DNA of 64,000 nucleotides. Source: Galbula dea. Its lineage: Eukaryota; Chordata; Aves; Piciformes; Galbulidae. The DNA lies in contig VWZX01010896.1 in assembly GCA_013399015.1 (NCBI GenBank), positions 1 through 64,000 on the forward strand. Reading direction: 5' to 3'. Shown piece by piece: positions 24,001 through 35,285 of this stretch (its first letter is position 1; each line of letters begins with the position of its first letter). The notes below the pieces were generated by a model. It was given only the letters and a program-made list of their open reading frames with translations, did no database searches and was not told where the DNA came from. The position numbers and the translations under genes were made by a program.

Positions 24001-25725
24001 CAGGCAGCCTGACAGACAGACAGCCTGACTGACAGCCAGACTCTGTCCTCCTTCCACATGTTATAACTGAAGCTGCCAAAAGGGCCTGACTACAGCTGTT
24101 TGCCTGCTCACCTGAAGCCCATTGATTCTGTGGCAAGATTTCTGTTGGCTGAAGGTTCACACTGGATCTTCACCACCTGCTTTTCTTAACCAGGAGCCTT
24201 TGCATCTTCCAAAGCAACTTTTCCTCCCTTAGTGCTTGGCCTTTTCGCTTTCTGAGGGATGTTCCAGCAGAAGGCAGTACTTGCTGGCACAGAGATGCTG
24301 AGCAGGCTCAGCCTGCTGGTCTTGTACGTGCAGCTTCTATGCCATCCATCTTATGTCCACTCCAGTGCCACATCCTTCTTCCCTTCCTCTCCTACACCAA
24401 TGGATGGTTTTCCTCATTTATTAGATGATTGCTGTGCAGCAACCTAGGAGTGATTTGTATTGCGTCCTCAGGCAACACATTTCTAATGTATAATCCTTCC
24501 AGGTGACAAGTTGGTCCCTGGAAGGCATGGGGATAGAGAGAAAATCTATAAATCCAGGTTAATGATTATGAGCATGTCTGGGACCTTGCTGTCCTCAGAC
24601 ATCTCAAATGAAGTTGGCTTTTTTCCCCAAGTGCAGTTTGGGGAAGTGGTGGGAAGAAGAAATCCTCTCCTGGGGTTGCTCCAGTGAAACCAAGCAGGGC
24701 AAAGCATGTCAGCTGAACTGTGGGGCATGAGGTGCTGGATGTCCTGGCCCTTCTAAAACATTTGATCTTTATCCTTTCCAGACTTGGCTTCCCACCCTGT
24801 TGGTGTCAAAGGAACTCGGAAATACCCTCTTCTGTTCAACGTTTCCATCCCTCACCACGAGGACATCATCATGGCAGAGCTGAGGCTCTACACCCTGGTG
24901 GAGCGGGACCAGATGCTTTATGACGGGCTGGACAGGAAGGTCACCATTTTTGAAGTCCTGGAAAACGACCACCTGGGGGTAGGGGAAGAGAGAAAGACAG
25001 TGCCCCTGGCATCCAGGCAGATCTACGGCACCAGCAGCGAGTGGGAGAGCTTCGAGGTGACCGAAGCCATCAGGCGCTGGCGCAGGGCAGGGCTGACCAC
25101 GCACAGGCTGGAGGTTCACATAGAGAGCAGGGAAGGGGAGGAGCAGAACGGAAAGGGGAAGCTCGATATCGACATCAACTCTGAGGCGAAGCATCTGCCC
25201 CTCCTGATCGTGTTCTCTGATGACCAAAGCAACGACAAGAAAGAGGAGAAGCAAGAGCTGAACGAGATGATAGACCACGAGCAGCTCCTGGACTTGGAGA
25301 ACCTGGAGGTTGGCAACTTCCACGACCAGCCTGGCGAGGAGGCGCTGCTCCAGATGCGCTCCAACATCATCTACGACTCCACCGCCCGCATCCGGAGGAA
25401 CGCAAAGGGCAACTACTGCAAGAAGACTCCACTCTACATAGACTTCAAGGAGATTGGCTGGGACTCCTGGATCATCGCCCCGGCAGGGTACGAAGCCTAC
25501 GAGTGCCACGGGGTCTGCGCCTACCCCTTGACGGAGCACGTCACGCCGACGAAGCACGCCATTGTCCAGACTCTGGTTCACCTGAAGAACCCCCAGAAAG
25601 CCTCCAAGGCCTGCTGTGTGCCCACCAAACTGGATCCCATCTCCATCCTCTACTTAGATGCAGGGGTGGTCACCTACAAGTTCAAATACGAAGGCATGGT
25701 GGTATCGGAGTGCGGCTGCAGATAG
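20761..25725 (+). CDS. BMP10: Bone morphogenetic protein 10 (two exons, complete)
   Basis: Secreted TGF-beta family ligand made by heart (and liver in mammals), signalling through ALK1 and BMP type II receptors in cardiac and vascular development. Coding exons 20761-21094 and 24782-25725 join at GAA G|AC to 1278 nt, 425 residues (human 424). Signal peptide about 1-21, MGSVVLQLWAGLCLL. The prodomain has VDFNTLLQNMKNDFLKTLNL, PPEYMLELYNRF and RTSMPSANIIRSFKNE. A furin site RIRR ends at residue 317 and gives a 108-residue mature domain from NAKGNYC with all seven cysteines (YC, YEC, GVC, ACC, ECGC), including the ACC cysteine that joins dimers. Exon 2 is markedly GC-richer than its flanks. The gene lies downstream of GKN2 and faces ARHGAP25 tail to tail. 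Confidence 0.98.
21997..22080 (+). mobile_element. CR1 LINE 3' end (in BMP10 intron)
   Basis: Plus-oriented CR1 tail: GGACTAGATGATC, CCCTTCCAACCCC and ATTCTGTGGTTCTGTGAT. 5'-truncated to about 80 bases. Confidence 0.8.
24782..25725 (+). CDS. BMP10: BMP10 coding exon 2
   Basis: Starts after CTTTCCAG and runs to TAG at 25723-25725. Encodes the rest of the prodomain, the acidic linker (NDKKEEKQELNEM), the furin site and the whole mature domain. Confidence 0.98.
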
Positions 25726-26044
25726 TAGCAGGGAATGCATGCCCAGGGGAGTGCACAAGGGAAGTATTTAATGATTCAATCTGTAAATTTGTACATTTGG
25801 GATCTCCTATTTAATGAGGTTATTTAATGAGGCATGTACAGAGAATTGTATGTTTCCTGTTCTGGAGAATGGGCAAGTCGTCTGACTGTAGGGAATGTAT
25901 ATTTTGTTCCATTGCTTGCTTCTTGCTCTTCTTTGCTGTCCAAATTATGACTGAGTCTCTCTTCTTCCCGTGAGGGCACAGAGCAGATCACTGGATTGTT
26001 TGGGAGAGCTCTTTGTGCCAAAGGGACCCATCCAAATTCACAGG

Positions 26045-26050
26045 AATAAA
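26045..26050 (+). terminator. BMP10: Probable poly(A) signal of BMP10
   Basis: AATAAA 320 bases after the stop codon, following an AU-rich 3' UTR with ATTTAATGAGG repeats near 25808-25832. Confidence 0.5.
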
Positions 26051-26243
26051 GGTGTATTTTTGTACTTTACAAATGCTGACTGGCACCTGGAGGGAATTCC
26101 AGAGCTATTGCAGAGAGGTGACCTGTGGGCATTGCACACCCAGATTCTTCAGTTTGGTCTAAAATCGTCATAAAGATCTTCACATGCTCAGATCTATTTT
26201 TCTTTACATTTTATCTCTGTAGACTTTAAGTCCCAATAATTAC

Positions 26244-26650
26244 AGAATTCTCAGATCCCAGCATGGTTGGGGTGGGAAGGGACCTCTGGGGATCATCCAG
26301 GCCAACCCCCCTGCTCCAGCAGGGTCACCCACAGCAGCTTCACCACCAGCACCTCCAGCTGCCTTGGGAATCTCTCCACACAAGGAGACTCCACAACCTC
26401 TCTGCAAAGCCTGGGCCAGGGCTCCAACACCCTCACACCAAACAAGCTTCTCCTCCTGCTCACCTGGAACCTCCTGGCTTCCAGTTTGTGCCCAGTGCCC
26501 CTTGGCCTGGCCCTGGGCACCACTGAGCAGAATCTGTGCCACCAGGCTCCAGAACTGGACCCAGGACTCCAGATGTGTCATCATTAGTGCAGAGTAGAGG
26601 TGGAAGAGAACCTCCCTTGACCTGCTGGTCACACTCTTCTTCACCACCCC
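26244..26650 (-). mobile_element. CR1 LINE fragment
   Basis: Minus-oriented CR1: CCCAGCATGGTTGGGG, GGGAAGGGACCTCTGGGG and ATCATCCAGGCCAACC, then 3' ORF2 sequence (GAGACTCCACAACCTCTCTG, CCTGGGCCAGGGCTCC). Very similar to the copies at 32286 and 33707. Confidence 0.88.
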
Positions 26651-29600
26651 AGAAGCTCCTGAATCATTGTGGCACAACAAGGTGTTAGACTTTTTTCCCT
26701 TTTTCTTAACCCTTTTACCTTTCCCTGTCTCACTTAACAGTGGCTGTCAGGGATGATTTGGCATCTGGAGCAGAAGGGAACCATTCCCTTCCCCTTCTTT
26801 CCCACTCCCCTACCCAGAGCAGTGAGGTACATACGCTGCAGCTCTGTAATCCACTCCAACTGGCCAAGCAGCAGCGTTGTGCCCAGAGAGTTAGACAGAA
26901 ATGAACCCCCTTGGTGCCAAGTAGATAGAGAGGATCTTCCCTTTAGCTATCTGCTGAAGTTGTCAATTCATAGAGATGTTGCCCTCCCCCTCCCCAAGCC
27001 ATCTCTGAGGGAGTCACATGCCATGTTTCCACCACTCTTCTGCAACAAATGGTGCAGATAAGGAGGTGTGGGAGCTGGGAAACAATAGACCTGTCACTTT
27101 ATTTATACTAAGCTGCAAATTTGTCAGATTCTTGGGAAAGTGTAAGTGACATTGACTCTTTTAGCCTGTACCAGAGCCTACCGTACTGTCCTTGCATCTG
27201 TTCTCCACTTTTAAGGGAAAGTTATCTTCCCTGGAGGTGATAAGGGCCTTTGAAAGATTCACTCTGACACTTGATGGTAATGAACACAAAAGACTTTATC
27301 ATGCACCAACTAGAACCTGTTTCACCTATTTTCACTGGTACTCTTCTGTGCTTCCCATAATTTATTGACCTATTTATTGACTGCCTGCCTTTGTAAGATA
27401 ATGTAGAATACTGAATGTTGGATTTTTGTGCCTGTGTGTAACCCCACTTGGATAAAACCTTGTACCAATCCTCCCTGAGGTGGCATCTCTCTGTTGCCTT
27501 GTGCTGCTGGGGGTTGCTGCTTCTTTTTCTCCCCTAGATGCTTGTGAACACTGCAGACCATAGCTTCCTCCTGTGCTGGCACAACTCTTGCCTCACTGCA
27601 GCCATTTCAGTAGCATCCTGGGGCAGGGATGGTCTTGTCCAAAGTGTACCTGCTCTTGCAGGGGTGTTGCTGCTGAAAGTGGTCGGCTCTGTAGTTTATG
27701 GCAGAGCGGTGCAGCCTCCACCCGTGTTGCATGTTCCCAGCACGCAGGCAGTGCCGTGGAGCTGAGTCGCTTCCTGCCTCCAGCAGATCGCAGCCTGCCA
27801 GTGAGTGACACCGCTCAGAGACCTTCCCCCCAGCCACCCTGCAGTGCTGGGCTGTGGCTAATGGCATGATAAAAGAATTCCTCTGAGGTGTGAGATTTTG
27901 CTCTGCTGACATGTGCTGCAGCAGCCAACGGTTGAAGTGTGAGCACACAGATCCTTTCAAAACCATCCACAATTCTTATGAAGCCATTTGCCAAGACAAA
28001 CCATTCACCTTGTTAGGAGTGATAATCCAGCATTAGGGAGATAATCCAATGTTTGCTTTTATCATCTCTTTCCTGCCACTCTTCCTGCAGCAGTGATCTG
28101 ACCAGCGTGCATCTGGCACCTCTGTCCTTCACTGGGCAGCACCAGTGTTTCTGAGCTGCATGCAGGAGGACCTGTGCCTGAAAAATAGGGAGGGGTGGGA
28201 GCAGAGACAAATGACAGAAAGAAAGGAAGAGCCTGGATAACATATCAGTGAGGGAGCTGAGGGAAGAGCTTTGGTCTTGGATTGCTGCTCTTGAATCAAC
28301 ACACACGATCCCTCCTGAAGAGCATGAACTTCAAGACATCTAATTCATTTCTCGGCCTGGGAAGAATCTCAGCAGCTGTGTCTCCTGTGCAAACACTCAG
28401 CACCAGTGCTAGATTTCACAAAGCACTTGGAAATTAGATTCTCTTAAGTGATCCAGCTCTTAGCTCTCTGCATGGACTAAAATTCCTCGGGCAGATTTCT
28501 CCCCAAAGCTTCCTTGTGCTCTCCCTTCCTGGGGTGTGATCCCTGGAGTGCAGGCTCACCCTGCAGTGCCCTGCATAGCAGACTGGATACACACTCCTGG
28601 GGTTTTTTTGAGGGTTCAAAGCTTGACAGCTCACCCTGGCTTTTTCTGACCCCAGCCCTCCCAGCCCCCTTGCTCTGGGCAGATTGGCTGCTTGGGGTGG
28701 TCTGGGGAGAAGAGGCAGAGCCCCAGGCTGTGCTGGCAGGAAAGCAGGACACCCTGCCCCCAGCAGTGCCTGGGGCTGGCTTGTGCTGTTCCTGTTTGGA
28801 GGTGCCTAAATGTCAGTCTCTGGGGGGAAAAAAAAGTATTCCTGAGTACTGTGGACACATTCCTCTTCCCAAAGGCACAGGCCCTGACAGGTGAGCAGCA
28901 CCTCTAGCTAAAGGCATGAGCAGCAACCTCCCCAAAACCAAAGTCACTTAGGAAAAAATCACCTCCTAAAACAACCACCACCCAAAGCAGCAGCCAAAAC
29001 CTGCACCCATCTCCTCCTCCCGAGCTCCAGCTGCTGCACTGCCCCTCTTAGACTGCTCAGAGAGCAAGGCAAACCAGAACCTCCAGCAGTTTAGAAACAG
29101 CAAAGGATTCTGTGATTTTCCCAGCCCTGGGCAGTTTGGTGCCAGGCTTCCTGCAGCACAAGGGGAGAGGGGCAGGGCAGTATTTTCTGGGAAGGACACT
29201 GAGCCAAATCCCAGCAAAGTCCAACACTCTTTTAAGGGGAGAAAAAAAGAGAGAGGAAGATTTCCTGGCACTTGAACATCTGCTTCAAGCATTTGAAAAA
29301 CTACAGCCCAGTGCTAATTTAAACTTCCTTATAACCCAGTTCAACATTTGGAGTGCAAACTCTGTTAATGGGATGGGAACTGGGGTGCTGGTGGTTTCCT
29401 TACTATATTGGGAAACAAAGCCAGGCCACAGCTAGCCTGAGATAGAGTTTTTGTTTACACTGCTGACCCATCTGTCTTCATTACTGCACTATTTACAGGA
29501 AAAGCTAAAAAATTAGCTTCTGCTCCTTCTTCAATTGCAACAGCAACAAATAAAGGCTGAATGGTTCATTTGCCCTCAACTAAAAATGGAAATTCTTATC

Positions 29601-31964
29601 AACACCCCTTGGAAAAAGAGGTTTATTAGATGGAGTGTATTACTGTGGAATATTGGTGCTGGGATTAGACATCTTGGCCAGAGCTGTGTATTCCTAGCAC
29701 AGGCAATGTTGGGAGTGAGGAGCAGTCAGGCAGCTGCTTATGTCACAGAAAGCAGAAACCAACAGCAAAACAGGGCCATGTCTTACCCTAAGCTCCTGCT
29801 TTGGAGTCTGAGGGAGAAATGCTGTGAGTTTTCTCCTGTGCTGACCCACACAGGCTCATGCTGGGATTTCCCTGGCAGTGATAGACATAGCCACTAAAAA
29901 ACCAAACCCAAACTCTCTTTCTCTAAGCCCCAAGGCTCCTGACTTCTAAAAGGGCAGGTGTAGGTTTGTCAGGACATCATCTCATCTGCACATCCCACTG
30001 CAGGCTCAGGCTTTCAAACAACCTCAGAACCCTGGGCACATTTGGGGAACAAGTCTGACTTCTAATCTTGCCTCACTCTCCCTCACCCCTTGGTCCTTGC
30101 CTTGCTCTCCCTCATCCCTGTCACTCCCCATCTGCTTTCACACAGGCAGACATGGGTTTAGTCAGGGCAAGCCTCTGCAAGCTGTTCCCTGGGAGCAGGA
30201 GGTGAGACTGGAGGGTGTCTGCCCTCTGGCAGAGGAGCTGCTTGCTGGGGGAAGTGCAAGGCTGCTGAAGGCAGTGAAGGGGCAGCTGCTGGAAATGCTG
30301 CTGCAACTGCTGCTGCTTTTCCCAGGTAAAAGAGGAGGGGAGTATCCACCTTTGGATGCCCTTGTCACAAAGATGAATATTGGAAGGAGGTCCTCAGCTC
30401 TCCTGCTGATGTCTTGGTAGCATCTCCTGCAGCAACAGAGTGTGTTTGCCTTCAGATGTGTGCTAGTATTTGCCCATTTACTCTCCTGCCTCTCAGGGAC
30501 TCACTTCAAGTGCCAGTGGGATCAGGATTTGAGCTAACTGGCCATGAAGATTTCTACTTCCAACCATCTCACCATAGAGCATTGCTGGCAAAACTCATGA
30601 GGCCATGGCTGCATCTTCCAGCAAACTGAGTTACTTTTTAGAGCAGATAGTGGCAGAAAATACAGAAGAGTTTAGCTATCCCATACACTGCAACATCTCC
30701 AGCTCTGGGCTTATGCCTGCACCTTGGAAAGAAGTTTGCTCATTTGCTTTGCACTGTTGTGTGCTCAGAGTGATTCTGTTCACAACACAAACAGGCCAAG
30801 ACCCTGCACAGCATTTCAGGACATGGCCAAGGAAGACAACACTCTGCATCTGGTTTAAAATGGGCAGTGGTGGCACCATTAATTCAATACTAACATAACT
30901 CTATTTGGCAGAAGCTGCTGCCTGTCATATCTGCAGCAACTTTAGGATGAGAGGATGCTCACTGCAGCACTAGAGCTCCCCAAACAAAGTCCTTCAGCTC
31001 CGTGTGGCTGAGGCTGTGCAGGATGTGAGCTCCAGCTGGTGTTGAAAAGATATGTGTCAAGTTAAGTGAGAAGGTTTAAATACAGGGTGGTCTCTGAAAT
31101 CAAGTACAGTAGCTAACTAGCAACAGTGGCTAAACAACAGCCTAACCTTCCATAGTTCTAGGTTTATGTTGGCTTTGCTGTAGCAACTCCTTATCTTCCC
31201 AGAGATTAGAGCATTTTAGATCAGTTGTTGTGAGATTGGGTGGAATCCATTTCCTGAGCTGTCACCGCTGCCTAATCAGCCAAAGCTGAAATGCAAAGCT
31301 CTGGGAGAGTGGGAAAGCAACACGTTATCCTACAACACTCAATGTGCTCTATTTGCTCTGATCCTCAGCAGATTTCAGATCCCCAGCTCAAGAGAAGCCT
31401 ACAGCCTGAAAGGTAAGCCAGCTGAACTGTAAGCAGAGCAAATATCTTCTTGCAGGGAGAAGGAGCCCTTCACCATTTCTGCCAGCACTGGTCACCAGCC
31501 ACTGCTTCCTGGGCTCTCTCTTCACCAGACCTGCACCATAAGATCCCAGCCTGAACTCCCTCCTGAGTTGAAATGAGAGTGGGAGTCATGGGAAACCAAG
31601 AGCCACACAGGTAGGAGGCTCAGAGGCTGATCCAGCTGGAAGCAGTTGAAGTGATTGGATTTTGGCTTACAGGAGCTGGTTCCTGCTGAGAGAGACACCA
31701 AGGAGCCTGACACTCTGCAAACACAACTGCTACCCAACCACTGCCAGCTTTGCACCAGTTTGAAGTCACTCTTGAAGGGGCAGCAGGTCACTGCCCCAGC
31801 ACAGTTGCTTCCCTTGCTGAATCCCTCCTTTCCCCTAGGGATTTCTCTAGCCCACATGGTTTCTTGTTCTTGTGCACTCCTCTGCCAAGCAACAGCTTAC
31901 ACCAGCTGCAAATTTGGCCCAATAGTACTGATTGCATGCCTTGTGCTTCCTCTAGTGGGTGCAT

Positions 31965-32008
31965 CTAATTAGTCGCCCCTAATTAGTGCCTTAGAGATAA
32001 GCCACGTG
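31965..32008. promoter_or_regulatory. Homeobox/GATA/E-box motif cluster
   Basis: Within 44 bases: CTAATTAGT twice (31965-31973 and 31979-31987, 14 bases apart), GATAAG (31996-32001) and CACGTG (32003-32008). Dense and ordered, like a conserved enhancer core; function unproven. Confidence 0.3.
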
Positions 32009-32285
32009 CCCTGAGCAGTGAGCTAATGGCAGAGGGAGCAGGGCAGGCTGTGTGGGGCATGTGGCCTTCCTGAGGGGAGCTGCCACATGCCTTCCTCTGG
32101 GACCCTGCTCAGGGCACTGCATGCAACACTAATGAGCTCCAGCTTAGAGAAGGGCCTCAGGGAGCTCCTCAGAGCTGCATTAACCCCTGCACTTACTGCA
32201 AGGGAGGGGAGGAACTTCTGAGATAGAGCTGTTGGCTCAGCTGGACCCACACCGTGGTCAGCACACACATGGGACTGCATCCTCG

Positions 32286-32670
32286 TCCAGGATCACCTCC
32301 AGCTGCCTTGGGAATCTCTCCACACAAGGAGACTCCACAACCTCTCTGGATAGCCTGGGCCAGGGCTCCAACACCCTCACAGCAAATAAGTTTCTCCCCC
32401 TGCTCAGCTGGAACCTCCTGGCTTCCAGTTGGTGCGCAGTGCCCCTTGGCCTGGCCCTGGGCACCACTGAGCAGAGTCTGGCCCCAGCCTCTTGCCCCCA
32501 GCCTTCAGCTCTTGCTCAGCATTCAGCAGCTCCCCTCTGGGGCTGCTCTTCTCCAGCCTAAGCAGCCCCAGGGCTCTCAGCCTTTCCTCCTGCCAGAGCT
32601 GCTCCAGTGCCCTCAGCATCTCCCTAGCCCCCAGTGGACTCTCTCCAGTAGTTCCTCGTCTCTCTTCCAC
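32286..32670 (-). mobile_element. CR1 LINE fragment
   Basis: Minus-oriented internal CR1 without the 3' tail. Shares long near-identical blocks with 26244-26650 and, further 5' in the element, with 51260-51400. Confidence 0.85.
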
Positions 32671-33706
32671 TAGGAAGCTATTGTATATGTTTAATAGGAT
32701 GGAGACCTTAATCTGCAAAGGATTCTCAGCATTCTGAAGCCCTCAGGCACACAGGTGTTAAGCACTTTGCACTAGGTGTTAAAGAGGTCAACAACCAGGG
32801 CAGTGACCTCCCCTTCCTCCAGGGAGGGCTGTGCTATCCTCACTCAGGAAGGCAGGGAGTTATTATTGTCTGTGTTTTGTTGGGAACAACTGTCCTTGGG
32901 ATGCTTGGCTGACCTCTGGCTCCTTTTGGGCTGGACTGGCATTTAGCTAGGGTTAAGCACTGAAAATGGGCCCCAGGTTTTCAGCTGTGTCAGAAGTGTG
33001 GATGTGTGCAGAGAGAATGTTTGGCAGCATTAGAAAATCCATTCTGAGCCCCAGAAAGGACACCCAGGAGAAAGGTGCCACTGGACAGACTCAAACCTTG
33101 CACTGGCCCTGGGGATGGAGTGTGGACCTCATCCAGAGCATGAAGAGCAGAAGGGAAGCCTCTCTAGCTGGGTGGCAGCTTGTGCTGGTCCTTATCGGGG
33201 GCTGAGAAAGGGAACAAGGCAACGCTGCCAGGGAAGGGAGGAGTTTCACCCCTCACATGCTCAGAGAGCAGAACCCAGGCTGATGTTCTCCTCAGCTCTT
33301 CAATAAGTGATCAAAGCCTGGCCCTGCCTCACTGGCTGGTTCCAAAATGCACTTGTTTGGAAATAGCTCCTGGATGCAGCAAGCAGGATCTCAGCCAGCT
33401 GAGGAGAGGAGGAGAACATTCCCCTGTCCCCAGCTGCTGTTATCAGGACACTGTGCTACCAGGGCTGAAATATCACATCCTGGGTTTACACGTGATAAAG
33501 CAAATTCTCACAAGACCCAGCAGGGGCAGCTGCTGGCCCTGGAGTGTGGCTCCCTCTGCACACAGGGCTGCAGGGACACCTCTGGGCAGGATTATGTGTC
33601 AGAGAAACAGCTTTTCAGGAGGCTTCTTTGCATGATGGACTCCAGGGATGAGCAGGATGTTTCCTTCTCTCTCAGCTCACTATGTGTTGGATTTTTCAGC
33701 TTGGTG

Positions 33707-34155
33707 AATCCCAGCATGGTTGGGGTGGGAAGGGACCTCTGGGATCACCCAGGCCAACCCCCTGCTCCAGCAGGGTCACCCACAGCAGCTTCACCGCCAG
33801 CACCTCCAGCTGCCTTTGCAACCTCTCCCCACAAGGAGACTCCACAACCTCTCTGGGCAGCCTGGGCCAGGGCTCTGTACCCTCACAGTTCTTTCCTGAG
33901 GGGGAGAAGAACCTTCCTTGACCTGCTAGTCACACTCTTCTGAATGCATTTTAGGAAACCTTTGGCCTTCTTGGCCATGAGGTCACCTTGCTGTCCAGTT
34001 GTTGTCCCCCAGCACTCCCAGGACCTTCTCCTTGGAGCTGCTTCCCAGCAGGTCAACCCCTAACCTGTCCTGCTCCATGAGGTTATTCCTCCCCAGGTGC
34101 AGAATCCTACACTTGCTCTTGTTGAGGGCAACTTCATGAGGTTCCTCTCTGCTCT
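33707..34155 (-). mobile_element. CR1 LINE fragment
   Basis: Minus-oriented CR1 starting with the 3' tail (CCCAGCATGGTTGGGG) and reaching about 450 bases inward (GGTCACCTTGCTG, AGGTTATTCCTCCCCAGGTG). A short internal deletion is apparent near 33885 compared with the 26244 copy. Confidence 0.85.
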
Positions 34156-35279
34156 AATGCAGATCAAGGGCAAGTGTCCCTTCTCTGATGTTTGCTAGAG
34201 GTTGAGCACACCCTGCAGTCTGGCAGTGGCAGCACCACTAAGTTCTTTCTCTCTGCTCTGCCTTTCAGTTAGGAAAATTGCACCCCAAATCCTCTTGCTC
34301 CCCTGGTTGCTGTCTTCAGATGAAGTTCTTATGAACCTCCTGTAGAAACAAAGTCCCCAGTTAACTGCTGAGCACTTCTGCTTATGGGAGTTACCTACTG
34401 GGAAAACTCTTGTCAAGCAAAACATCTGGAAGGGTCAGCTACTCTTGCTGGAGACCATGTATGTTGGCAACATGAACTACCAGGGAAGAAGCTGTCCCAG
34501 CTGGAGCTTCTGTGCCCAGGCCAGTGCTCAGGGCATTTATCTGCTTGAGGAACTCAGAATTCCCCAACTTGCAGGGGTTTTTGTGCTGGAACAGATGAGC
34601 ATTTTCTCCAAAGGGCTTATCCAGGCAAACCCTCTCCCCACTACCCTGGTTGCTTCCTCCTGCCCCATCTTGGCCATGGCTTCATCAGGTTATCTTCTCT
34701 CCACTCTGGCTTCCTAGCACCCCTGTGCTGCAGCAAGGTGGCAGGACAGGGCCAGGGCTCCCAGGACAGGGCCAGGACTCCCAGGGAGGCTTGGCCTGAG
34801 AGCCTGGGATATTTTCTCCTCCCCACCTTGGGGAACAGTTCTTCATACTCCAAGTTCCAGCTTGGCAGCATTTTCTTCTTGAAAGCAGCCTATCCTGGGG
34901 GTGTCTTCCAGCTGCCATGCAGAGGAAGGGTGGCTTGCATTCCCCTGCCACTCCTGGGGAGAACAACATGTTCTCCTGTTGGGGTAAAGCATCCTGAAGA
35001 GGGCCTGGACACTTCTCCTGCACGTCCACCTCGCCTCCCACAACAACTTGCTCTTTTATGCAGTAGCCAAGCTAAAAAAGGAAAGTTATGACCATGCCAA
35101 AAATGCAACTTTGATAAAATGTGAGGGGATAAGTCAGCAAAAGCATGCCTGGCTTGGGATCTAAGCAGAGCAACGTGGGAAGGGTGACTTTACTTTCCTA
35201 GCCTCTGAATGCCTGGATGGAATGAAGTGAATTCCTAAGCAAATGCAGCAAAGACCTGAAGGGAACAAACCAAATAGTT

Positions 35280-35285
35280 TTTATT
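35280..35285 (-). terminator. ARHGAP25: Possible poly(A) signal of ARHGAP25
   Basis: AATAAA on the minus strand, 2.9 kb past the ARHGAP25 stop. It is the first canonical signal I noticed; a 3' UTR this long is possible but unproven. Confidence 0.25.

Noticed and set aside
23990..24036. CAGACAGCCTGACTGACAG repeats as a CRISPR-like array
   Set aside because: Imperfect, no regular spacers, and the window is vertebrate nuclear DNA; just a low-complexity stretch in the BMP10 intron.
24769..25581. 270-residue open frame on the minus strand opposite BMP10 exon 2
   Set aside because: It mirrors the GC-rich coding sequence of BMP10 and has no recognisable domain; a shadow frame.
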